From Neckera pumila (lineage: Eukaryota; Streptophyta; Bryopsida; Hypnales; Neckeraceae), in NCBI GenBank assembly GCA_963969595.1, contig OZ018414.1:24163660-24227659 (forward strand): a DNA stretch of 64,000 nt, read 5' to 3'. The notes beneath the pieces were generated by a model. That model made no database searches. It worked only from the letters and a program-made list of their open reading frames with translations, and was not told where the DNA came from. This document shows, piece by piece, positions 1-13,332 of this stretch. Both the position numbers and the translations under genes were made by a program. The number at the start of each line of letters is the position of its first letter. Positions within the stretch are counted from its first letter, which is position 1.

Positions 1-798
1 TTCTATATAAATATGGCTTGCCAAACACCGCATTTAGGCTGCAAAGTCAAAACACTCTTCACTATTTACTTTTGCATGCACTGACCAAAAAAATTTTGGA
101 CAAGCAACAAAGACCTATGATTTGCTTCGATGAGGATTTTGATTGTCCCTTAGGATGCCTACTAGGTAAAGGAATGTCGTTTAAGGTTGATAAACCATAC
201 TTTCTACATGGTGAATTTGATAAAATTGAAGTAAATAATATATATTTATAAAGATATAAACAAAAACATGCAAAAATTCAAGAAGGAACATATAGGCATT
301 AAGGGATTAAATTTTGTAACTTCATAGCTAGAGAGATTCGTAGGGATCATTGTGAAGCATCTTTGTGAAGGCAAACCCTGATTTGAGCAATCTCACGGTT
401 TTAGTACATTATAGGCCCAGGAGGTGGAAGTTGTGACAGCAAGCTACATATTGTTGACTTGACTTTTTAATTTATCACCTCCCATTGGAGCAATAAATCC
501 ACTCAATTCACATATTCAAGATTGTTCACTAGAAAATTGCAGCATGAAGGAATCAATTGGCATGGAAATGCTTCTTATTTTTATGGATTTGATCATTGTA
601 GTTGCTATAGTGGGTGGAAAATTATCCACCAATCTTCTTTTCCCTATTATAGGAAGAATATTTTAGGACAAAAAATTAAGGCCAATGGGAAGATCATTTT
701 TGGACGGAGGGAATTCTTTCAATTTGTATCTATCACTTTCAACTGATACCTACCAACCTAAAGTTGGTCAACCTTATAAGTAGCTGCAGAACAGTTAA
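1..798. other. AT-rich intergenic sequence with a mariner-end remnant
   Basis: No convincing gene. Bases about 655-716 resemble the right end of the element at 31051-31860: both carry 'attaaggccaa', then 'agaagatcatttt' or a close variant, then 'ggacggaggga'. This is probably a truncated relative of that element. Confidence 0.5.
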
Positions 799-1231
799 GA
801 GCATCTCCACCAATGCACTCCATCATGACTCGCCAAATGGTTTGGCGTGCCTGAAGGGCTATGAGTGTCCCACCAATTGCATCCTTATCATTTTTCAACG
901 TAGACCTTACCACATTTTGGCCCAAACACTTGATCCTGGCGTGCCCTGAAGTTTTGACTTTTGTCATGTTAAACCTGCAAATTCTAGTGCCTCGGGGTGC
1001 GGTTTGGGCGGGCAGGAGGAGCGGGCACACATGTTGTGATGAACAGTTGTAGAAAGAAATTTTTTCGAAAGCTCCATGTGCAGGTCAGCAACAGGCTCTG
1101 AGCTCATTGCCTTAGGGAGCGGAAGTTCTGACATATTCCTTCATTTTTGGAGCTACTGGTGGGGACCTTGTAACAAGCGGGGGATTGAGAGTCTGGCGCG
1201 TTCCTTTTAAAGAGAGCTGGTGGAGATGCTC
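799..1231. mobile_element. PIF/Harbinger-like MITE
   Basis: The ends are inverted repeats, GAGCATCTCCACCA at the left and its complement TGGTGGAGATGCTC at the right. Both sides are flanked by TAA (796-798 and 1232-1234), the 3-bp target duplication expected for PIF/Harbinger. The 433-bp interior is GC-richer than its surroundings and has no transposase, so the element is non-autonomous. Family assignment rests only on terminus and target-site size. Confidence 0.7.
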
Positions 1232-3515
1232 TAAACGTCGTATCTCCATATGAAGATAGCCAAGTATCTAATTTGCCAAGAATTTTAATATATATAAAAA
1301 ATTGAATGATTTATGATAAAATGAGTGTAAAAATTTGTGTGAAAAATTGAAAAAATAGGCAAAATATTAGCAATTTAAATTGGTAATAAGTTAGGGAATA
1401 AATTGGCAAACATTGAAAAGTTATGTATAAAAATTCTTGCAAAAGATTACACTACTTGCAAATGAAATCGTATTGTTAAATTATAGGTGAAATTTACTGA
1501 AAGATGTGTCATCCAAAATCCATGCTTTCATCTAGCACAATTTTGTGCAACAACTTTTCATCTAGCAGATTTAAAGAAATGGCAAAGAAATGGCAAAAAA
1601 AATAAAATTTTGCATGAACTTTTGTGTGAATTTTCACATAAAAATATGGGTGCAAAAGATCACACAAAACTTCATGGAATTTTTTAGAAAAAGTTGCTGA
1701 CAAATTATGGTGTGCAAAGTTTGTGCAAAGTTTGTGCAAAAAGTTGTTTGTGCTAAATAAACTTTTTGCGGGGGGGATAAGGTTCATCCTATAATTCATC
1801 CAAAATGACAATATTTCATCCAAGTAACTTTCATAATGAGTTCATCCAATTGGTTTTCATCCAACGGTCCATTTTCATTTAGTGGCTCATTTGAATATTT
1901 AACAACTTTCATTCATTATAAACTTTCATCCAGGTCCTCACCATCTACAAATGATATTCATCCATATCCACGTGTCCAGTTCATCCAATATACATTCACC
2001 CACTGGCAATGAAGTCCATCCATTGCATTTGCTTTTCGTCAATTCAAGCAGTCATCTATCTTTCATCCATCAATCGTAGGTACCACCTGTGTCATCACGT
2101 GAGCTAATGGATCCACTACTCCGGTGTTTGTCTAACCGATTTTTGATAAGGTAAGAGGCTCATAAATGGAGCATGTAAGGAGAAAATCAGATCTGCGGGA
2201 AGAAAGAACCTGTCCAGTCATTTGAAATTTTTTTTGGTTGAGAGAAAAATGGACAAGAAATCAGTGGCACTTGAAATTGTAATTTTAGGACAAAAAATGA
2301 ATTAGATATACTTTTCCAAAGTGAAAGGTACGTAGGGCGCTATTCATGTTCTTAGACTGCAACTGGAATGAATTCAAATCTGCCTTGAAATAGAGCAAGC
2401 CAATCCAAAAGTTGAAAAATACAGGTTTGAAGATGTTCATGGAAGTTCCATGAATGCGGCTTTATAGTGTCAAAAATGAAGCATCACACATGTGTATCAT
2501 CCCTATTCTAAAGCCTGATAACTAATTGGTTTCGGCCTACAAGAGTGACCAAACAAAAAAATGACGTCTTCCTGACAATCACTATCAATTGCATCTGACT
2601 GCTATTTTCCTTGCCATTTGAATTTTCATCTTCTCAATTTAATCAATCATTAATGAGTGCCTAACTTCACATAAATGAACTTCTCTTCCACTGCTTCTAG
2701 TCTTAAAATCATGCAATTGGAGTTCTATTTTCTTCCCTCAAAAAATGAGCTTCATTCTAGGAACCATTTGCATTGTTAGGAACCTGTTATAGGATCGATT
2801 CTTAATGCCTGCTCCATTTCAAAGCCTCCTCCTATACCCTAGTGCGTCAAGTCCACGAGCGAGTACAAGATAGATATCATATGAGCTTCAAGGATGTATT
2901 GACTAGCCTAAGTAGTCAATCAATTTCAAATGATAGAAGAGACCCACTTATCTTTTTTTTTCATTGGACAGTTGTTATAGTCTCTCGTGTGTGTGTGCTT
3001 ATTTTTGGAGATTTGTCGCACTTTAAGGTAGTTTGTTTTAGAATCAACTGTGTTTAAATGCAACCCCTATTTAGAAACGAGTGACATGTTGCAAAAAATA
3101 TCTATTCTTGTCAATGATGAGTTAGGTAGGCTTAAATGGTCGCCTTAAGAATAGAGTATTTTAGCTATCCATCAACTTGTTTTTTGAATTTCAATTACTC
3201 CTATTGTTGTTGGGATTTCAATTGAGTGCCTTGCAATGTAGAGTGCATTGAATTTGAAAAGTTGGCGGAGGTGGGTTGATGAAGCATCCTCAGATCAAAT
3301 CGGCAAGGAATAATACGTCTTTTTGAACCTTTGTTTTTGTTTGCAATTGCTTCATGCTAACCTTGTTTTGAATTCATGTACTTCTTGTATCTAGTTTGTT
3401 GATTTTGCCACGTTCTTTAAGCTTCATTTTATCCAATTGTTGGATTCATTTAGTAATTCATTACAAAGCTTCTTCTCTATTTCGCAATAGCACTTTTCTT
3501 GCAGCATTTTTGAAG
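1232..3515. other. Gene-free AT-rich stretch
   Basis: No coding region is supported; the open frames here are short and low-complexity. It holds a GTGCAAAGTTT micro-repeat near 1690-1745 and the TTCATCCA cluster listed separately. Confidence 0.5.
1784..2075 (+). repeat. Cluster of TTCATCCA-type motifs
   Basis: About a dozen copies of TTCATCCA or one-base variants (ttcatcct, ttcattca, gtccatcca) occur at irregular spacing, nearly all in the same orientation. The spacing is too irregular for a normal tandem array. I cannot assign a function. Confidence 0.55.
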
Positions 3516-4031
3516 CTTAGACCATTTGCAATGCTGTCTCAGTATATGGCTTAGTATCGGTATAGCTAACTTTTGACAGCTAAATAGCTAGAACTTGAAA
3601 ATTGTCTCACTAGAAGCACATTGGAAAGAACTTGGAGAAAGGACAAGAAATTTTAAAATTAGACATTGAACAAGTACTTCAAAAGCAAGGTACAAATCTG
3701 AAATTATAGAGGTCTTAGCAAATCACAGTTACCAAAGCAACATTTGGTCATTGCCCCTCTAAAAATTGCCAAATGTGGAGGATCAATGACCTAATGTTGC
3801 TTTGGTAGCTGTGATTTGCTAAGACCTCTATAATTTCAGATTTGTACCTTGCTTTTGAAGTTCTTGTCCAATGTCTAATTTTAAATTTTTTGTGTCTCTT
3901 CTCCAAGTTCTTTCCGATGCGCTTCCAATGATGCGCTTGACAATTTTCAAGTTCTAATTATTTAGCATTCAAAAGTTAGCTATACCAATACTGGGCCATA
4001 TATTGGGACAGCATTGCAGATTGTCTTAGTC
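3516..4031. repeat. Long imperfect palindrome (foldback element)
   Basis: The left arm (about 3516-3753) and right arm (about 3783-4031) are inverted copies of each other over some 240 bp. Examples are 'gcaatgctgtc' at 3528 against 'gacagcattgc' at 4008, and 'ccaaagcaacat' at 3732 against 'atgttgctttgg' at 3792. A loop of about 30 bases separates them. A transcript would fold into one long hairpin. It could be a foldback transposon or a source of small RNAs; no coding capacity is seen. Confidence 0.85.
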
Positions 4032-7000
4032 CACCATACAATTTGAGTTGTTTTTTATTGTTTGTGTCTTTGTTCTACAATGGCGCTCTCATTGCACCAT
4101 ATTTGGAGCCAATCCAAGGTATTTTGTATTTGTTTGTCATTGCTTGCTTTAAAGTTCCGCTCTTCTGAAAAAGCTTTTGGAGCTCAGTCCATCACACTTT
4201 GAGTTTGTTTGTCATTACTATTGATTGCCTTTCTTCTGGACAACATTGTTGTTTGTCTATTTGAATCTTGAATGGATTCACAGTGTTCAGGTTTTAATCT
4301 TAGGGCATGTTTACACTAAAAATCTTGGGCTTCAATCCATGAACACAAGTGGTATCTTGTTCAAAGAATGCGACCATTGTAAGTGGGGTACCATGCTTGA
4401 AACAAGGCTTATAAGTAGATAGTAGCCCAACATTTGGTGTAAACCGAAAGAGTTGAGTTATGATCAAGTGTGCACTTGGGCTGAATTTTTTAAGTAGAGT
4501 TATCCATAGAAGCAATCTAAAAACATGCCAAAACAAGCAGGCCAAAAACACTGAGGCTATAAACAAGCAGGCCAGAAAAGACCAGAACAGTCTAGAAATG
4601 GCCCCAAACAGCCTATAAATGAGTAGTAAACAAACATTAATGAAGTCTGAAAAATGTCTTTCCAAATTTCTTCTTGGACTTCAGGGTAGGGTACCTCCAA
4701 GAGCTTTCCAAGAAATACTCCCTTTAGGTCCAAGTAGTCATTATCCACTTTGGCCATATAGGATTCCAACAAGGATTTCATCCACTGAAAAAATGATGGG
4801 CTACAACCCAAGTTTTATTTCGTGTAAACCCAAAAGCTAGGTACCATAGCTATCTTCCAATCAAAACATTCCATTTCTTTGGGCTCCAAACCAAAGTTTT
4901 TGGGTGTAAAGATGCCTTTAGATTTGATAGTTTGATGGAAGATGAATCAGATCCTGACATTTCTTAAACTAAACATTGTTTACCAAATCCTACTCCTTGT
5001 AAGCCTCAATCTAGAATGCCTAAGGTGTATGCCCCTAAGTCGGCACTCAATCTAAAATTTTAAAATGATTCATATGTCCCATTAAAGACAATTCAACCAA
5101 TTGGTCTAGTCAGTTTTATAGCAATTAGACCTCAAGTAGTTCTACGGTAGACTTATCTTTGTGCCATTGCAATTAGTTTGTTTTATTATAGACAATATTG
5201 ATTTTTTTATTGTTGTTCTTGATCGTGTTGGTCTACCTTTCTCCCACTAGAACAATTATATGTTCAAACAATGTAAATTAACATGGATTCCAATGTCATT
5301 TAATACAAATTGGGCACCACTAAAACTAACATGTTTATATGGTTTGAAATTTTTTTATATTAATGGAAGCACAATGTATACTAAGTAACATAGATGTTGC
5401 TCTCAATGACTGTTTGTTTCATATAACAAGGTTGGTTGACTTGCTAGATGGTACTTTTGTATATCTTACATTTACAATTATGTGCTAAATAATGTGTTTT
5501 TTTTAGTTTTTTTAGTTTTTTTCCCAAAAAAAATATTTTAATTTTTTTTTAAAATAAAATAAAATAAAATAAAAATTTATTCTGAAATTGCACCGTGGGG
5601 GTCCCATAAATCAATTCCTTAATGGCCTTCTAGAGGGCTGAATTTTTCCTAATGCTTCTCAACCCATCACTATATGTCACGTAGCGTTATGATCTTGCCC
5701 TCACCACTACTACAACAAAGATTATGAAAAGGTGGGAGATTAAGTATAACCTTGCAGGTTTTGAAGGTTTAGGGTACTACACAATCCATGTAAAGAAGGG
5801 TATTCTGTTTATAGTTCAAAATGTCATTTGCCAAAAAAAATAACTCACCTCTTATATGTGCATACTCAAGTGAACTGAATTTCCTACAAATCATAATTGA
5901 ATTGAAAATTTTAGCTTGAGAAGAAGAGAATGATCCTCAGCTTGCTTTTGAAACCACTTCAAAGTTAGATTCATTACTTATGGTCTAAAGAGTGTCATTC
6001 AAACTCAACTTGTAGTAGGATCTCTACTAATTCATCTTACCATGAGCCTACATAAAATTCAACTCAACACAACGGGTGTGTAGTATGTCAATGACAATTT
6101 TCATCATGAGATAAGTGACAAGTTCTATCTACAATGAGAACCTCCAACCAACGATTTTAGAACGGGTTCAAAGTTTTTAGCCAAACATTCATTTTTGAAA
6201 GATTTTTTTTGAATTTACACTAAGGGCATGAAAAAATTAAGTAGAAACAGAGTGAAATTTAGCTAGTTTTGGGGATCAATAGAAGATCACAATACATGCA
6301 AGTGGCTGAAATCATTCCACTACCATGCAGATGAAACAAACCCATCATCAAATCAGCTTAGAGACTGATTGTTGTACACGTCTCACACCGCATCAAAATA
6401 CCAACAAAACATTTCAATACAAATGACACAGGGAACTACATGACATCAGAAGCGTGAGTTTCTGATGTCAAGACTGGAAAGTTGGAAGTCAACAAATTCA
6501 ATTGAAAAGCACAAAACATGTGTTGTTATCAATTTCATTAAATTTGGGAATACTCCAACTCCATGAATTGTGACATATATCTACACTCAATGCTCTAAAA
6601 GCTCTAAAAACTAAAATAGGTATAGATTTGCACTTCAAGCCATATGGCTTGAAAGTAAATGCCAAAGTAGTAGAATAGTTACTTACTACCAACCCAACGA
6701 AAATGGCATTTATTATAATTATGAAAATCCAATGCATGCTTGGTGAATCAAATTATATTTGTGAGCATTGTGAATTCGGTTTAGACACATAAAATCAAAC
6801 AACCATCCCTAATAGAAGGGTAGAATTTGGGTACCAATGAATAGTGCCAAAGCAAGGTGCCCAAGGTCCACATTAGGACCAAGCTAATGTCAATATGGGC
6901 CTTTGGCACCATGCTCTGGTTCTATTCATTGATGCGTAATGACCTCCCTTTCTCCTAGTGCATGGTTGCAATTCTAGGTAGAGGCATTTTCTCGGATGGC

Positions 7001-7183
7001 CACACGTTGTCCAAACGCCCAAGTAGATGATGGAAAATTGGAAACTAAGCTAGGCAACTAGAAGTCCCAACCAAAAATCAACTTCCCCCCAGCAAGTTTG
7101 ACCGCAATTTAACATACACATCCTCAGCAGTGGATATATTTTGACTAGTGTACACGCAACAATGGTGATGCCAATTCTGCTAA
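4032..7183. other. Gene-free AT-rich stretch with a small hairpin
   Basis: No gene is supported. A/T-rich simple sequence lies at 5490-5580. An imperfect hairpin of about 100 bases at 6834-6933 begins with caatgaatag and ends with ctattcattg; it may be a very short MITE. Confidence 0.5.
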
Positions 7184-7923
7184 GGGTGGTTGCAAGAATG
7201 ATCGATCGATTTTTGTAGCATTTCCCACATTATTCATGTTTTTTTTAGGGAGTACTGTATAATTAAAAAAACAATTTTCAAAAAATATAAAAAATATGTT
7301 TCATATGTATACCTTTAAAAAGAAGGTACCCTAGGAAGGAAAAGCATAGAAAAGTTGTTTAGGTAGGAGAAATAAAAAACGTCATAAAAAGTGCAAAATG
7401 TCATGAAAATAGGTACTTTCACATTTTAATTTGAAAAAAATAGGAAAAATAATTTTTTTTAAATTTAAAACTGGCCATATGGAAGAACTTTATGGTGAAG
7501 AGATTTCACCAAAAGAATGATCTTAAAACCATCTTCAATTTTCAAAATTGTGCACGCAAGGGAGCCCTGTTAGCATGCATGTGGAGGACATAAAATAAAT
7601 TTTTTTTTAATTTCCTTTGGTAGAAACATAACTTCCTACTATAGAAATAGACCACAAAAATTTCAACTCTAGATCATTAATTTTGGGAGTACCCCAATAC
7701 TCAAAACCACAAAGTGTGACAAATTAGCTAAAATGAAAATTAAATATAAGTAACATGATTTTTGAAAATTTCTGAAAAATAAGTGATCTAATTACCATTA
7801 GGTTATCCATTTTTACAAAAATTTCAAGTTAATTGGGTTCGTGTGTCAAAAGTTATAGCACATGACAACTTTGTCACATCAAGTCTGATGCAAAATAGTA
7901 CTGGTCATTCTTACAATCACCTC
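7184..7923 (-). mobile_element. Non-autonomous DNA transposon, copy 1
   Basis: This 740-bp unit is an inverted, diverged copy of 12595-13328. It starts GGGTGGTTGCAAGAATGA and ends with the approximate complement (tcattcttacaatcacctc), flanked by TAA on both sides (7181-7183, 7924-7926). The TAA/TTA target site suggests PIF/Harbinger. There is no transposase. Confidence 0.7.
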
Positions 7924-10075
7924 TAAATTGACGGCATTCCATGTGCCATTTTGCCATTTTACATGAGCTTGTTGTGCCCATACACGTGCAAATTAATTTG
8001 CAAATTGCATTTCATCAAAAACATTGTGCACTTGCTATGTAAAGATTTCCTTCCCTTGGCCTTCCCCTCCCCTCCCAACTCCCTAAATCGTTTCATTTCA
8101 ATCCTTCTTTCCATATGATCCACCGCACCATTCTAACCGTGGATGGACAAGGACTATCACCAAAGTAGTGGCAACCAAAACTAATTATCAGATCATTGAA
8201 TGAATAGGGGCATTCTTTGTCTCCACAATTTCTTTGAAAGTCATTCATCAAACACTCCTCGGTAGCGTTTTTAAGAGTTGCGCAAATTTCACAAAATTGA
8301 CCTTTTGCCCCAAACCAAGCATTCACAACACTGCCCACACGAGTGAATTCAGCCAAGTTCTACCACTGCATATACTGATACGGTAAAGAAGGTTTCGTTC
8401 CACTGCGGGTAGGCGAAGATGTGTTCTGGTCGCCATCCAAGTGAGGAGATCCGAATTTTGCATTTGCGAGCTTCAATTGCTTGGTTGGTGTGTCATGGCA
8501 ATGGCGTTCAAGCCTGAGTCTGGAATTAATTTAAGCTGGGAAGGCCTGTGATTGCAATTGTGACCGGTTACATATTTAGTTGTTCTTCACTCTATAATTA
8601 TACCATACTTGCTGAGTGTTTTTGGTAGCTTTTGTTGAGAATTTCAATTCCTAGTGACGAATATATGCTGATGTCGTTGGTGGTGAGTGTCCTGCTTCCC
8701 GGTAGGAAATGGGGGACCGAGTGGAATTGGAGGTCTGACGCAGTTTACAAAGCGACTGAAGTTGAAGGTTGCTACACCTGACATACGGTAGTCTCAATAA
8801 GCACCTGACCCGCAATGGCTGCATATGGCGAGAGCAGCGTAAATTTGTTGCCTCCAGCCATGTCTCTCATGCCAATTGTCAGTAAAGATAGAGATGCCAA
8901 TTCCTACTATTTTAAACTACATTTTGTCGTTTACGTTTCAAAGTTTGACCATAAAAACTCTCTTCCCTCGCTTGGATGGAATTGGCAAATTGCAGTAAAA
9001 GAATTGATTTCCCCAGGTATCCCATACTCTTGTTGCATAGGCCCGAGGTAGGTCGGTTTTTGGCTAAGGTCAACCCACTAATTAACGTAGCGAAGGCAGC
9101 ACCTAGCTCCCAGTAACGCGGTTGATTGTTGTCCCCATTTCCTTCGATGCTGCGCGCAACTTGGATCCATCGAATTCCGACGCCCCAGGTGCCGCCCCAA
9201 ATCAAAGCTTTGAACATTTAGTAGCGTTCGGGAGATCGTGGACTCACAGACGCCTATGACTCTGTGAGTGTGCGTGCAGTGGGGAGATCAATCCGTTGGG
9301 CGCGTTCTCTCATTCGAGGACTGCACATGGCCGGCGACACAGTTCCGCCACGAAGGCGCGGCGTGCGTGGGGACGGATTGGACGGAGAAGGAATGTGGAG
9401 GGGTCCCAGACATCGTGCGGAACTCACGTGCGTCGGGAGCCGCGCCTGTGAGGATAGGAAGCCACGAGGCAATCCAAGTGTGGGGAATCTAACTCTTCAC
9501 TTCTTAAGAGAAGAGGCTGTAAAAAAGAGCGAGCATTAAGAATGGACCCTAATAAATGGCTGTGAAATGAACAAATGGACATGAGTTGGTTTTGAAATTG
9601 ACCAGTGTAGTCATTGAATGAATGAATCAAGGAAAAAAGCATTATTAATTGCAAGAGCCAATCATTCTCTTTGCTTTCCCCATTTTTACTTTAGAATTGG
9701 AAGTGAACCGTTTATGAAAGATTCAGGTTCACAAACTGAGGGACCTACAACCCAACTCGTTTGAAAATTCATAAATAACTCAAAAATGCTTGGAAAAATA
9801 CGAAATCACTTCGGTTAGATTCCTCATCAATTTCTCTTTGTCTGAAAAATGAGCTAAAAACATTCCCGTCCAAGGAAATACATGAAAATGGTGGACGAGC
9901 CCTTAGATGCTCCATTTCTGAGCCTCCTACCTTGCTGCAATTGGATGCAGGCCTTGAGTGGCTTTCGGGGTGGAACTGAATGCCAGCCGCTGGCTCTGTC
10001 CAAGACGAAGGGATCGAGAAGAGCCACCTGGATTGGCAATGCTTGCAAAGCGTGGCTGCAGTTCAACCCTTGAGG
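7924..10075. other. Intergenic, with a GC-richer island around 9230-9490
   Basis: The island around 9230-9490 is CpG-richer than the neighbourhood but has no protein I recognise. A minus-strand frame at 8912-9217 (101 codons) and another at 8093-8356 are open, but neither matches a known family; both may be chance or eroded exons. Confidence 0.4.
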
Positions 10076-10384
10076 TAAGGTAGGATGCTCTAAAAGCGAC
10101 CACTTAAGGGCTGGTCTGCCTTTTTCTTAAAAATATTTTTCACTCATTTTTCAGAGAAAGAAAATGGATGAAGAACGTAATTCAAGTGGTTTCAAATTTT
10201 TTGAACTTCAAAAGTGATTTGAGGAAATCAAGGCCAACGACTGGCTCTTGCAATAAAGAATACTTTTTGGTGGGGTTCAATCAATGACTAAAGTGGTCCA
10301 TTTAAAGACCAACTCATATCTATTCAATACCATTTTGTAGGGTTGATTTGAAGAAGCCGGTCGCTTTTAGAGCATCCTACCTTA
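10076..10384. mobile_element. Small inverted-repeat element (MITE)
   Basis: Inverted termini of about 26 bases delimit 309 bp. The left reads taaggtaggatgctctaaaa then gcgacc; the right (10359-10384) is its exact complement. The inner flanks (agggctggtc, aagaccaac) also pair loosely. No coding sequence and no clear target duplication, so the superfamily is undecided. Confidence 0.7.
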
Positions 10385-11023
10385 AGAGTATAAGACATGA
10401 TCGCCTTAAACAGAGCAAACTTATCTTACTGAGGTACGTTAGCCTGTCCATGTTCTGCCCCATGTTTCAAGAACTATTCCTAGATTATACTATGAATTGT
10501 TACTATAGGAATAAAAAAATATTCACTGATGAATTGGAGTCAATTTGGGATTATTGTACTAAAGTTTTGTGAGTGATTGGGGGCTGAATTTGATTTGGAA
10601 GTAAACAATTGAATTGAAAATTGCATGCGCTTCCATGTGGACAAGCAGTGACTCATGGGTTAACTTCTCTCAGTGAAGGCAACCTAATTGTTAAGGCAAC
10701 CCAATGTCATTATTTTGTATAGACCTTTCATATTCAAGTACAACACCATACAAGACAATATAAGGTAGATAAGTCTGTTACTATCCTAATCATGAATTGA
10801 ATGCTTTGGGGCCACCTTGAAGAAAGGCACATTTTTCAAGGTGTGCAATTTCTTCCAATGAATCAAATCCATTATTCATAATTTTTCATTTAAAGTTGTA
10901 ATTTTTGCAAATTTTTGGAAAAGGTTTGCCCTAAAATTTCAAAATTGCTTGCAAAGGGGAGTCATGAACATCCAATAAACAAACCATAACCGCTCTCCCG
11001 TGCATACAATGGTACTTAAATAT

Positions 11024-11476
11024 CACTATAAGAATGTTTTAGGTGACATTAGCGTAATTTTAGGAGACGGATTCTGTTGGACGTTCAATAAAACAACTTG
11101 TGTTTTTATGTCAATAATAACGTCCAGTGTAACATCTAGATGCTGCATTGGACGTTATTATTGGACGTCTACTACCGTACATGTGAGTCAATTTCGTAAA
11201 TAACTAGGCAAAATTTGGATCGTGTCTTAAATTTAAAAAATTTCTACAACTATTTTTTGGAAGTCTGAAAAATTTCAAGAGAAAATATGAGAAAATTTCA
11301 CCTATTTCTTGAAATAATCCTAAACCAAGAAAATCAAAATAGGTTGCCGAATTGTTGAATTGCAAAAACTAAATTATTTTGGCAAGACCGTGCCAAAACT
11401 GCTCTTACATGTACGGTAAAATCTATCTCCTAAAATTAAGCTATTGTCACCTAAAACACAGTTTTTTTTTATAGTG
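11024..11476. mobile_element. CACTA-type MITE
   Basis: The element opens with CACTATAAG and closes with atagtg, flanked by a 3-bp duplication TAT (11021-11023 and 11477-11479), the CACTA (En/Spm) hallmark. Subterminal 'ttttaggtgacatt' and 'gtcacctaaaac' are inverted copies. The family is shared with the MITE at 35881-36150 and the insertion at 41259-43158. No transposase. Confidence 0.85.
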
Positions 11477-11479
11477 TAT

Positions 11480-12500
11480 TCATCATTAATCCCTACAGGT
11501 CGGAGACTATGTTTTAACCAAAAGCACTCCAAAACTGCCATTTCAAGTACAAGTATCAAATTTCAGAAGAAAAAAAGATTTTTGGACATATATAACCATA
11601 GGATCTTGTTGTAAACTTGTTCGTGAATATGTAGAAGAAATTTCAGAATTTTCCACCTTGTAGATTGCAACATATTAGCATTTGAATTGACAAAACCCCT
11701 TTTTTTGGCCCTGCGGAAACCCGGGCAGCTGCACTTCACAAGGTCACATTTAAATCAAAAAATGTCCAAAATGGTGGTTACTCTTTGGATTCACTCTTCA
11801 AAGCAAGTTGGATATATGCTTGAAAAAATTCAGATCATCTGGAATTGTACAACATATAGGAAAAAAATAGGTTGTAGAAAGAAGTAGAGAATGATTCAAA
11901 ACACAAAATTGTTAAGAATTTCATTACGGAATAAAAAAATGTCAATCCTAATGGTTGTAATGTTTTAGTAAACAACATACATCCTATTCTTTTATTTTTT
12001 TAAAAAAATATTAAAAATTGAATTACATAAAGGACTTCTAAGTTTATTTTAGAGTAGGGAATCCATAACTGCCCGCAAACTAGAGCATCTCATAATTTTT
12101 ATCTCATAGATCAAAATGGAATAATTCAAAGCTTTATGCGTATATATAAATCTAAAGAACCAATTTCAAATTTTTATTTTTTTAAAAAGTGATTTTTCAG
12201 AATTTTTTTGAGCTGCCCGCCAACCGTTGAAAATGACATATCATCCAATAACTTTTTAACCATGTAGTCAAAAGTTTTGAAAATTGTTGGGCCTTAAAGC
12301 TACTCCTTGAGCATACATTGTTTGAAATTTTCAAAGAAAAACAAACAAACTTCCATTCGTAGTGAGTTGCCCAAAATCGCTATGTTGCCAGAAAACACCG
12401 TTTGGTCCTTTAGAGGTTAAGGATTGACATGATACCCCTTATTGGCATTAACCCCTTGATGCCCAAGGCACCAAATTTTGGTGTTGACAAAACTTTGAAG
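11480..12500 (+). repeat. Dispersed repeat, copy A
   Basis: Bases about 11500-12180 are repeated in inverted orientation at 45060-45780 and more distantly in direct orientation at 32935-33700. Shared landmarks include 'ccaaaactgccattt', 'gcccgcaaactagagca' and 'aaatctaaagaaccaattt'. No protein is recognised. It is probably an old non-autonomous transposon or retroelement fragment; its ends are unclear. Confidence 0.7.
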
Positions 12501-12594
12501 TTTATTAAGACCTAACTAAATTTTTATTTTTGACAAATTCTTTTTGAAGTCTAATTGTAGCATCAAAAATCTGATTTTGAAAATGAATGATTAT

Positions 12595-13328
12595 GGGTGA
12601 TTGCATGAAAGACCAGTATTGAAACATTGTCACAAACGTAGTGTTGAAGCTTCATTTTGCAGTAACTTTTGAAGCATGACTCGCATGAACTTGAAATTTG
12701 TATTGGAGAATCTTCTTATGAGTTTAAGTATATCTCATATTTTTCAAAAAAATTCAAAAATCATTTTATATTTAAAAATCATTCAAACTAATATGTCACG
12801 TTTTGAGTTTTAGGGTTTTTTACTACGTAAGGAGTCCCCAAATTTAATGATTTGGAGTTGAAATTTCTATGGTCTATTCCTATAGTAGGAAGCCATGATT
12901 CCACCAAGGGGCATTAAAAAATATTTTATTTTATATCCTCTACGTCCATGCAGAGAGGGCTCCCTTGCACACGCAATTCTAAACATTGAAGATGGTTTTA
13001 GGATCATTATTTTGGTGAAATCTGTTCATTATGAAGTCTTCTCAAATGGCATTTTTCATTTTTTTTTAAATTACTTTTCCTATTTTTTACAAATTAAAAT
13101 GTCAAAGTATGTATTTTCTTGCAATTCTGCACTTTTCTGGTTCTCCTATTTAGAGAATTTTTTTTTTTGCTTTTCCTTCATAGGGTACCTTTTTCTTACA
13201 GGTGTATGCATTTCTCATATTTTTCATAATTTTTTTAAATTTTTTTTCTATTTTTATAGTGCTCCCCCCAAAATGGCTGAAAACAGCCCAAGTGGAACAA
13301 AAACGGAAGGTCATTCATGCAATCACCC
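12595..13328 (+). mobile_element. Non-autonomous DNA transposon, copy 2
   Basis: Terminal inverted repeats of 20 bp: gggtgattgcatgaaagacc at the left, and at the right the complement of GGGTGATTGCATGAATGACC. The flanks are TTAT on both sides (12591-12594, 13329-13332). It is 734 bp and inverted relative to the relative at 7184-7923. The open frame inside (12895-13347) runs past the right terminus and is T-rich, so it is not considered a gene. Confidence 0.8.
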
Positions 13329-13332
13329 TTAT

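Noticed and set aside
8912..9217. Minus-strand frame of 101 codons with Trp/Gly-rich start
   Set aside because: No recognised domain and no neighbouring exons; could be chance in a GC-richer stretch.
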